Of a stretch of 64,000 bases of DNA, positions 56,601 through 64,000 are shown in pieces; within the stretch, counting starts at the first letter, position 1; each line of letters begins with the position of its first letter. The stretch is from Linyphia triangularis (taxonomy: Eukaryota > Arthropoda > Arachnida > Araneae > Linyphiidae): positions 26,922,093-26,986,092 of the forward strand of contig OZ021731.1 in assembly GCA_963978545.1 (NCBI GenBank), read 5' to 3'. A program made the position numbers and the translations under genes. A model generated the notes under the pieces. The model was not told where the DNA came from. It did not search any database and saw only the letters and a list, made by a program, of their open reading frames with translations.

Positions 56601-59600
56601 ATCTGGAAAACCTAAGAAAATTGGGGAAATTTGAAAAAAAGTTTGCCTTAAATCAGGGAATTTTTTAGAAATCTGTCAGGGAAATCAGGGAACTTTTTTT
56701 CCTAAATTTTGTGGCCGCCCTACTATCGCATGTCATCATGTGAGTGCAAATTCATTAGTTATATTTGCCGACATTTCATATTTTAATTCTTGAAATTTTC
56801 ACAAATAACATTTCATCATCCCACCCATTGTTTCTTTTTGTAGACAGAAATTGTATTTTCTAGTTTTTTTTTTTTTTTACTGAATTAAAATTTATAGTAT
56901 TAAATAAAATTAAATTTTTAAAAAATTATTTCAAAATAGTAAATTAAAATTATTACGCTTCCTAATAATTAAGAAATGTTTTATGTTTCATATAAAATTA
57001 CAGCTGTCTTTTTTTTTTATATATAAACATATATATTCTTAAATTGAGTGTTTATTAAATGTCAATTAAGCCTAAAAGTATTTTTAAAAAAATTCTTTTG
57101 TTATGTACTGCAACAATATTTTCAGTTTTCATTCAAAATTCTACTTTTATCTTTTTTGCCTTTTTAATAAGCTAAGGAAATGTTTCTTTAAAAATCTTGT
57201 TACTTTTTAAATTTTTTTGCCCATATTACAAAGTGATAATGTTAATAACGACCAATATCCATACTAGGCCGGGCCGAGAAAGTCGAAGTATCTTGGATCT
57301 TTTAGCGATAGTGCAGAAAAGTTGTGGACCTCATTATTAAAAAGTGTGTAAAATCTTAAAACTCTGAGTCTCCTCAATGGGTCGAAAGTTGTGAAAATTG
57401 GATTAGAAATGCTTAAAATTCAAAAATTTATAAATAATCGAAGATTTCGTTGATCATTTTGCGGTAATGCTAAAAAGTTACTTTTTTTTATCAACAACAC
57501 ATGTAATAAAATTTAGAATTATATGTTAATATCTTCTGCCACAAAGGCTCGGAATTTTGAAAATTGAAAGCAATTTTTTAAGTAAAAACACATTGCACTT
57601 TCCTCATTGTAATATGAAAATAAACTTTATTTCAACTTTCAGACTTGCAAATTATAAAAGCATTATTGATTGTAATCTCTTTTGGACTTTTTTTTTTTAC
57701 TAAAAATTTTAGCATGTGGCTTCTGGATTCTAGGATTGCTCCATCCCTATTCTACTGTCCAACTGCTTTTCCGGTGGCTTCAGTGTTTAGTTTTACAAAT
57801 TGTTTGTGTGCGTGAAGGATATTTAATAAAATCCGAGCCGTCCAAATGGACGTAAGTATTGATTATGTTCATTTTAACTGATGAAAGAAGCCGTATTAGG
57901 ACCCTTACAGCTATACTGATTATCAAAGCAAAATCAAGGGAAAATTGTCCAGATGCTAATTGTGTTTGCAGATTTGCTATTCCTGCTGTTAACCTTGGAG
58001 CTACAAACTACACAGATCTCACGAACTTGCAAACTTGTTATGTAACATTACCTCTATTTCTCTATGGACGACTAGGATTTTATTAAATATCCTTCACACA
58101 CACACAAGCAGTCGAGCAAATTGTAAAGCTAAACACTGAAGCCTCCGGAAAAACAGTTAGACCGCAGAATAGGGATGGTGCAATCCTAGAATCCAGAATT
58201 CTAGAATATTTAGTAAAAAAAAGCCAGAAAAACTGTCCAAAAGAGATTACAATCAATAATACTTTTGTAATTTGTATGTCTGAAAGATGGATTAAAGTTT
58301 ATTTTTGCATTACAATGAGGAAAGTTTAAAAAATTGCCTTAAATTTCCAAAATTCGGTGCCCTCGAGGCGGCAGAAGATATTGCATATAGTTCTAAAAAT
58401 TTGTACAGGTGTTGTTGAAAAACAATAACTTTTAAGGATAACCTCAAAATAATCAGCGAAATATATGATTAGTTACTAATTTTTGAATTTTAAGCATTTG
58501 TAGTTCAATTTTCACAACTTTCAACCTATTAAGGGGACAAAAGAGATATCAATTCAGAGTTTTAGATATTACACACTTTTTAATAATGAGAGTCCACAAC
58601 TTTTCCCCACTACTGCTAAAAGATCCAAGATACTTCGACTTTTTCAGCCCGGCCTAATCCTTACCTTATCACTGGTACATTATGACAATCGGCTGTGTCA
58701 ACATGTTTTTTATTATCACTTTCATAATTACACCTGTTAAATACTAACCTGTTTACAAAGTTCATCCCTTTCAACTAGAGAAATTGACAGCTTATAAAAA
58801 GCCCTGCTTTACTTTAAAACTATTTAAAGAGTATTTATCTATTAGAAAAATCTCTGGACCTTTGTCAGGGTTTAAATTGTGCCAAGAAAGGAATTTAATC
58901 CTGACCTTTGGAAACAAAAGCAGGTTGATCTTTACAAAACAACTTTTGTTGCGGAATATAATTGATCTGTAGCTTCCACATCAACATTTCAGTTTTAAGT
59001 TGCATTCACACACTAAATGAAAAACTCTTGGTAAGTAAAATAGTTTAAAAGATTGGCATATATGTATTAATTTGATAACCAAATAATTCATTACAAAAAT
59101 TTCTTTCAGCGTTGCGAACTTTGTCCTTCAAAAGACGGGGCTCTAAAACGAACTGATAGTGGAGGTAGGATAAATTCATATTTATATCTTCTAAAATAAT
59201 TTGTGTAACTATTATTTATTGATGTTGCTTAATTATTCAAGTTTCCTTGCTGAAAATATTATTCTAATCACTTTTCTTTGTCACCAACTAAGTATAAATT
59301 TATCCATTATCCTTCCTTAATAAAATTCATAAAACATTGCAAATTATTTTTTAATTAACTCGGTACATCATTGTCATTGATTCGACAGGCCTTTGTGGGT
59401 TCTATCTTTTTCTGACTCTGGCAATAGTTTCTTAGTATCTTTTCCATCTTAAAATTTGGTTCAGTCAAACCTCATTAACGCAAAGTTGATGGTGCTGATG
59501 AAATTGTTCGCATTAACCAAATTTCGTGTTAAACGAATAAATTAACATTAAGTTTGAAGTATGAGGATCTTCTCTTACTTAGCGTTAAACAGGATTTCAT

Positions 59601-62600
59601 GTTAAGCGATTTTGCGTTAACGGGATTTGACTGTACATCCCACACTGTTGATCCATTACATTTTAGAGCGTTCTCTTTCTCAACTGCCCATTGGTCCGGT
59701 AAGGAAGCCTTTTTTTAAATTTTGCTCTTCATTCACTCAATGGTCATCAAATTACATGATCAGTCTATTTCATTCTCTGAATCTTTGTGAATATTATTAT
59801 GTCTTGTTCACTCATATTCTGTCAAACTCAAAAATTGTACTCCACTGAGATTGATACCACCGAAGATGGTTCGTAATACTTTTCTTTAAATATAGTCTTG
59901 AGTTTATGTTTCTGCAGGGTTCCCATGGTCCTGGAAAGTCCTTAAAAAATTTTGATGAAATTTGTTTCGTAAAAGTTCTTGAGAAAAGGGTGAGGTCCTT
60001 AAATTTTTAAGCGACTACCGATAATCTTGGTCTCCATTTTGTCTTTTTATGTCTAAAGTACGTAATTTTATGGTCCTTGAATTTTCTTAAAAAGTTAATA
60101 TAATTTTTTTCTTCCATAAGAGTGGGATCCCTGTCTGAGGCATTAGTACCGATGGCAATCTTATAAGGGTTTGGTATACAAATATTTTAGTTTTTCTTTG
60201 AAGATACTTGAGTTTTAATATTTCATCATTATCTGGTCGTATTTCCTTTCTGGGATTGATTTCTGCACTGAAGTAGGTGAAATTGTCAACTTTTTAGAAT
60301 TTATAACTTTATATTTTTTTATTTTTTTTAGTAGTGCAGGGGCTCTAGCTGTTTTGTAAATATCATCTGCATATCCAAAGATCTGTACAGTTTTATTAAG
60401 AATGGTTCCTCTAACAGTGATTTTTGGATTCCTCATTATTTTCTAAAAAGCAGTGTGACTTCAATAGGAGATATTCTAAAGCCTTTCTTTTGTCTGATAC
60501 CCTTCACAATCTCTATTCTGATAGAAAACCCTTAACACATTCGCTGCCACCAAAATTTATATATCCATCCTCAGAAGCCGAATTTAAAAAAAGTGTTTTA
60601 ATGATTAAAAACGTTCCTTATATTTTAATAGTAAAACCAGAAAAAAGGAAAAAAACAAGCACTAAAAATATAAAAATAATGCTTCACTAACGTGCCTCAA
60701 AAACCTCATCGTTCACCTCCAAATCCGAACTAAAAATAAAGCAGTTTACTTATCATACTCGATCGTCGTCCCTGAGCGTCGCCGGCATGGGAGGTAGCGC
60801 CATGCTGACGCGCCAGCGCGTCAGTGGCAGCGAATGTGTTAACTTTTCTTTTAGTGCAGGATTTATCACCTTATGAATGTCTGTGATATTTAGTTCTCTC
60901 ATAACATTGATAAATGAATTCCTGTTTATGGTTTTAAAGTCATGACAAGTTTTAATATCATATTCACAACATTTTTCTAGCATTTGTCACAAGTTGAAAG
61001 TTTGCTGTGTTTAGCATCTTCCCTTTCTAAAACCACATTGGTATTCTGCTATGATTCTTTCAGCATAAAGTACCTACTTAATTAAAACTGTGTTTTTTTT
61101 TTGTTTTTTTTTATTTCTTAACTAATTTGAAATAAGATAAAAATAAATAAGATAATTAATGATAAAGATTAAACTCTTATTTTCTTGATAGGTTGGGCTC
61201 ATGTTGTTTGTGCCCTTTATATACCAGAAGTTCGTTTTGGAAATGTGACGTCGATGGAGCCAATTATTTTACAATTAGTTCCCCAGGAGCGATACAATAA
61301 GGTAAATATTTCTTCAATTTTAATTTATTTGTAAGATTCTGTTTATTCTTGCCACTTTGTAATGTATATATTTGATTTCAGTCGTGTTATATTTGTGAAG
61401 AGCAAGGTAAAGAATCCAAGGCAAGTGTTGGAGCCTGTATGCAATGCAATAAATCTGGTTGCAAGCAGTATTTTCATGTCACTTGGTACTTAACATTTTA
61501 TTATTTTTAATTTACATCATTATTGTTTAACTCTTCATTGTTTTTTAAATTCTGCTTATTAAAAAATGTATTCTTGGCGTATACAGTTTTTTTTTTTACA
61601 TCGCTTTATTTAATTTATCTCTGGTAGTATAATTTTTTCCTCTTGTAGAATTTTGGATGTGTTACTTCTTTAAAAAAAAATTCGCGAATAAAGTATTTTA
61701 AATTTTTTTTGCTCGCATGTGATTTTGGTCTTTTGCCAATCTCATCCCTATAAATAAGAAATCGTGCAATTTCTGATTTTTTAAAGGTAAGTCTGAAGTA
61801 ACTTAGCACAAAGGGCCGCGTAGCCCAGTCGGGAGAGTATCGTTCTCGCAACTAGAAGGTTGCGAGCCCTGAGGTTGCGAGTTCGGATCTGGGACCGACT
61901 AAAGACCGCCGTGTTCGCTAATGGTGACTGGAGCACGTTTAATCAGTCATGGTTGCAAAGTCCTCCAAGTTCCCATAAAAATCAATACCTCTGGGGGTGG
62001 CAAGGCCAAGTCTTCTGGTGGAATCTTCTGCTTGGTATTGCCTCTAAATTAAGAAGTTCCCCATACGGTCGGTAGCACTGCCATCTACCGGATAGCTACC
62101 GAAAGAGGTAGCAATGAACTCTTCGGCGGCTATAGGTAGACTTATGCACTCCCTCTTGCAAGTGTGCGCTTACATCCTGTGCAGTACTGCCCACTGCCGA
62201 TCTGTACGGGATATGGGGTTGGTACAAAATGCTTAAGCAGAGGTGCCTTAGTCCCCATAGTCCTTGATAAGAAGAAGAAGAAGAAGAATTTAGCACAAAA
62301 ACCTTATATCTAGTTAGAGCAGTTGTTTGAGGTGAATAATACTTTCTTTTGAAAACTAAGCTAAGTTGGAGCATTGAATATTAGATTGTTAGTGTCGTTA
62401 ACGTGGATGAATATTAACTAAGTAACTTGGCTCAGTTTTTAAAGAAGCAAATATTGGGTGCCTGAGGAATAAAATCGTGTCTTTTTATCATACAAAAATT
62501 AAGAGCGGTAGGTTAAACAGGCATAAAAAAGATGCTCATGATTTGCCAAGTTATAATATACTAGCTATCAGTTTTAATCCAACATATTCGTAATGGATTT

Positions 62601-64000
62601 TCGAATAATTTTGGACTTTTATCCAACTCTTATAATAAATTGATAACATTACTCTAAATTATATAGTTCTGAATGTTTTCCTTGGAGGCACTAAAACTTG
62701 GAGTTGCCTCTTGGTGTATTGGCTTGTTTCTTAAAACTAAGTATCTTCACATGGCAATTCTCTTTCAAGTTACAAAAAGTGAAAACTCGAAATATATTCT
62801 CCAAGAAATGCTTTTAAAAATTACATTGTTCATATTTTAATTACAATTATGCTTGTCTTCTGTTTTCTACTATACTTACTAGCTTTATCCATTTTTAGTG
62901 CTCAAGCTGCTGGTCTTTTATGTGAAGAGGCTGGAAATTACTTGGATAACGTTAAGTATTGTGGGTACTGCCATTACCACTATCAAAAGTTGGTAAGTAG
63001 CCAACAAACTAACTGCAAAATTAGAGTGGTAAGTGGCATTCTAGTTTGCTCAATGTTTAACTCAATTGTTTTGAAAATAAGTAGTGCTTTTTTGTAGGTT
63101 TGATTGTTTTGGGGAATTTGTATTGGACGGCATGTTACTGAAAGTAATTTTAATCTTAGCGTTGACCCAGTTTCAGCACTATGCTTTTGAGACAGAAACT
63201 CTTTAGTTAATGTTAAATGGTTCTGAAAATACGAAAAATTGGGCTAGTTATTTGTTCTTATTTGTTCATTATACTGAAGTTTGCAAAATAGTTTTTTTTT
63301 TTTTTTTTTACATGTGTGTGTGTACTGAATTTAATGATAAATTTACATTTAAAAAAATCCTTATATTGTTACTTATATTTGTGTTCCTTGAAAATGTAAA
63401 TACTTATTCACACAAATATAATATTTTAAACAACTTTAAAGGGTAGTATATATATTCAATAAAAAAAAAACATATTTTACTTTATGTGTCCAAGTTTCAA
63501 ACTTGTATTGTATTTCTTCGTAATTTTAAAATTTGATCACTGTAAAATGTAATAATTTTATTAAACCAATAATTTTTCAAAACAAGTGATTCATGTATAT
63601 ATTTTTATTATTCCTGTTTAAAAAATGAGTTTTACATCTTATATTATTGTAAGCACACATTTAAAAATTGGATATCTTTTCAGAAAAAGGACAGCCACAT
63701 CAAAATCATTCCTGCATTCAAGCCCATTCCGGCCGATAACGCAACTCCAGAGCCTAGTCCTGAAAAGTTAGGCCCTGCAACTCGTGAAAGAATGACTCGT
63801 TCAAAGGGCGACAGGAAAGGGAAAGGTAACTTCCACACCACCATCAATTTACCAGTGAACGGTGAAAGCTCAACGACAAACACAACTGACACTACCATTG
63901 AGCCAGACTTTCTAAGTGACAGTAGTTCGAGTACAATCAGCAACAACAGCCTTACGAATGGCACGAACAGTAACGACTGCAGCAAAAGCACTGACTCTAA
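47608..64000 (+). CDS. MLLT10: AF10/AF17-like PHD finger chromatin reader (3' incomplete)
   Basis: Seven exons in consistent phase: 47608-47716, 52629-52708, 59110-59164, 61192-61301, 61382-61495 with the donor at 61486 (exon end 61485), 62899-62992 and 63684 to the window edge (phases 1,0,1,0,2,0). About 289 residues are visible. The start MKEMVGGCCVCSDERGW coincides with the start of human AF17 and the PHD1 start in AF10. Exons 1-2 encode PHD1 (VYCDGQGC, CYGIVQVPTGPWFCRKC). Exons 3-4 encode the zinc knuckle (RCELCPSKDGALKRT, WAHVVCALYIPEV). Exons 5-6 encode PHD2 (CYICEEQGKESKA, FHVTC, AGLLCEE, YCGYCHYH). From family knowledge, this PHD-knuckle-PHD module binds histone H3 unmodified at K27, and a C-terminal leucine zipper recruits DOT1L for H3K79 methylation; that zipper lies beyond the window. 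Exon 7 is a Pro/Ser/Thr-rich linker with a basic RSKGDRKGKG patch. MLLT10 and MLLT6 cannot be separated here; the gene may be the single invertebrate orthologue (Alhambra in flies). Confidence 0.97.
48528..49060. mobile_element. Inverted-repeat element around tcttggca/tcgcc motifs
   Basis: The left arm 48528-48600 (gatgggcccacctcttggca ... ctcgccaag) matches the reverse complement of about 48970-49055 (agcccacctcttggcatc ... tctcgccaa). The outer ends are not well defined. It lies in AF10 intron 1. Confidence 0.5.
49645..50787 (-). mobile_element. D-core element, inverted copy
   Basis: The reverse complement parallels 5222-6961: its right end (gcttactgtacc preceded by attagaaccgaaaatatagcc) is the left end of the first copy, and its left part (cgaacgatggctatatcttg) mirrors that copy's right part. 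It is shorter and diverged. A cgtacggattt-rich stretch at about 50430-50560 may be another insertion. No coding sequence recognised. AF10 intron 1. Confidence 0.55.
50829..51763. mobile_element. D-short MITE split by a hAT element
   Basis: Starts tactcttctgtta and ends in the inverse (gtcttacggtagagta). The interior at 51556-51763 (ccagataaaaactacc... cttggtgccaactagtacc) matches 6962-7208. The hAT copy at 50844-51547 sits within the left terminal repeat. Confidence 0.6.
50844..51547 (-). mobile_element. hAT element, 704 bp, relative of 13558-14251
   Basis: Starts cagtgttcgccac and ends gtggctaacgctg. It is an inverted relative of the 13558 copy and encodes the same C-terminal remnant (NNLFESHLDNLL) on the minus strand near 51250-51310. 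Flanks tgttatac and cgttaggc are probably a decayed 8-bp duplication. AF10 intron 1. Confidence 0.8.
52132..52554. mobile_element. CAGGGTTCCCAC element with internal ccttgaaaa repeats (423 bp)
   Basis: Starts cagggttcccac and ends gtgggaaccctg; the 6-bp sequence ttgctt flanks both ends (52126-52131, 52555-52560). The left part is a run of short direct repeats of ccttgaaagtgcttgaaaa type. It ends 74 bp before AF10 exon 2. A relative lies at 59915-60133. Confidence 0.75.
52908..52926 (+). repeat. Homopolymer run of 19 C
   Basis: An uninterrupted C run in otherwise AT-rich intron sequence. The length may be unreliable if it comes from sequencing. Confidence 0.9.
53660..53870 (+). mobile_element. 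Non-LTR reverse transcriptase fragment
   Basis: A plus-strand frame reads FKYLGSEINCQNNISPEIKN followed by RIVSVNRAFCGLNNLF, the C-terminal RT motif FxYLGS and the following helix of CR1/Jockey-type elements. Flanking frames are broken and the element ends are not visible. AF10 intron 2. Confidence 0.55.
53943..54276 (+). repeat. Direct duplication, about 208 bp period
   Basis: A block beginning gatcacttcaaaaccc and ending cagctggttcttat (53943-54049) is repeated, with an extra 20 bp, at 54151-54276 (gatcatttcaaaaccc ... cagctggtccttat). Confidence 0.75.
54280..56360. other. AF10 intron 2, nothing recognised
   Basis: Strongly AT-rich sequence with many A and T runs. The longer open frames (for example 55664-56008 on the minus strand and 55836-56156 on the plus strand) overlap each other and resemble no known protein. 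Confidence 0.5.
56360..56720. repeat. Repeat rich in ggaaatc/cagggaaa motifs
   Basis: Repeated phrases (aactgggaaaatctggaaatgtcagggaaac; gtgtctagacatctggaaaac; aaatcagggaa...) suggest a transposon with internal short repeats, comparable to the elements at 27376 and 52132. No terminal repeats were delimited. Confidence 0.4.
57265..58656. mobile_element. Fold-back element, 1392 bp, about 565-bp inverted arms
   Basis: Arms 57265-57832 and 58083-58656 are inverted copies (taggccgggc, agtcgaagtatcttggatct, ggattctaggattgc, gaaggatatttaataaaatcc). The 8-bp flanks atccatac and atccttac (57257-57264, 58657-58664) differ at one base and look like a target-site duplication, as for hAT or Mutator-like elements. 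The central 250 bp is unique and contains the end of a 75-codon open frame (57859-58086, plus strand) with no recognised homologue. AF10 intron 2. Confidence 0.88.
59462..59633. mobile_element. pogo/Tigger-type MITE, copy 2 (172 bp)
   Basis: Ends cagtcaaacctcattaacgc and gcgttaacgggatttgactg are inverted; the 3' flank is TA. It has the same size and ends as the copy at 9146-9317, with a diverged middle. AF10 intron 3. Confidence 0.8.
59915..60133. mobile_element. CAGGGTTCCCAT element, short copy (219 bp)
   Basis: Starts cagggttcccat and ends gtgggatccctg, with ccttaaaaaatttt/ccttgaattttc short repeats inside; a relative of 52132-52554. The possible flank duplication is only tctg. Confidence 0.6.
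60215..61060 (-). mobile_element. Non-LTR reverse transcriptase fragment, interrupted
   Basis: Minus-strand frames give, in RT order, NRNSFINVMRELNI (60753-60983), then after an insertion a VKGIRQ-type motif, and the catalytic block VQIFGYADDI (60215-60436). The YADD is intact, but stops and frameshifts break the frame. A piggyBac-like MITE at 60536-60838 splits it. The strand is opposite to AF10; it lies in intron 3, about 130 bp before exon 4. Confidence 0.72.
60536..60838. mobile_element. piggyBac-like MITE in TTAA (303 bp)
   Basis: Inverted ends cacattcgctgccac / gtggcagcgaatgtg, flanked by TTAA on both sides (60532-60535, 60839-60842), the hallmark of piggyBac integration. A GC-rich imperfect palindrome, tgacgcgccagcgcgtca, lies near 60805-60822. 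No transposase. It is inserted in the LINE fragment. Confidence 0.9.
61813..62289 (+). mobile_element. SINE family A, copy 3
   Basis: Plus-strand copy, so the head is easily read: gggccgcgtagcccagtcgg, then a tRNA-like gttgcgagttcggatctggg. The body continues to a (gaa)n tail at 62271-62288. The duplication ttagcacaaa lies at 61803-61812 and 62290-62299. AF10 intron 5, same strand as the gene. Confidence 0.93.

Noticed and set aside
63680..63991. Minus-strand 103-codon frame
   Set aside because: It is the antisense shadow of AF10 exon 7, whose plus-strand frame continues in phase from exon 6.

Overview
This is a visibly AT-rich, intron-rich, transposon-rich nuclear segment from an invertebrate animal. 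Short coding exons with GT/AG borders sit in introns of up to about 6.4 kb. Two tRNA-derived SINE families carry clean target-site duplications, and there are many hAT, pogo/Tigger, piggyBac-like, fold-back and MITE-type elements plus decayed non-LTR reverse transcriptases. The sequence alone does not fix the phylum. I see no bacterial, organellar or viral genes.

Three conserved genes and one partial gene can be built from splice sites with consistent reading phase. (1) 1433-1621 (-): first coding exon of an unidentified gene running off the left edge. (2) 2274-25433 (+): 11 exons, 834 residues, matching FAAP100, a Fanconi anaemia core-complex subunit; the two genes are divergent, with ATGs 652 bp apart. 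(3) 26852-38465 (-): eight exons of TRIP4/ASC-1 (zinc finger to ASCH domain to stop). It converges tail-to-tail on FAAP100 across 1.4 kb, and its N-terminal exons were not found. (4) 47608-64000 (+): the first seven coding exons of an AF10/AF17 (MLLT10/MLLT6) orthologue, complete for the PHD - zinc knuckle - PHD module and open at the right edge. TRIP4 and AF10 are head-to-head. The genes act in DNA crosslink repair, transcription coactivation and chromatin reading; nothing suggests they form one system.

Most of the rest is repeats. FAAP100 introns hold a 525-bp inverted-end repeat (two of three copies), a nested 2-kb element, SINEs, a pogo MITE, a hAT element with the tail of its transposase, a LINE fragment and a decayed hAT transposase. 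TRIP4 introns hold a SINE, a SINE inserted in a SINE, two copies of a long dispersed repeat and a 135-bp tandem array. The 38.5-47.6 kb interval holds DNA elements, a solo LTR whose promoter carries a perfect heat-shock element, a long-terminal-inverted-repeat element with tRNA-like arms, MITEs and a SINE. AF10 introns hold further copies of these families, a 1.4-kb fold-back element and a piggyBac-like MITE inside a LINE fragment.

No convincing undescribed biological system was found. The best leads are the heat-shock-type LTR promoter, a duplicated decoy 3' splice site in FAAP100, and the two long-inverted-repeat elements.
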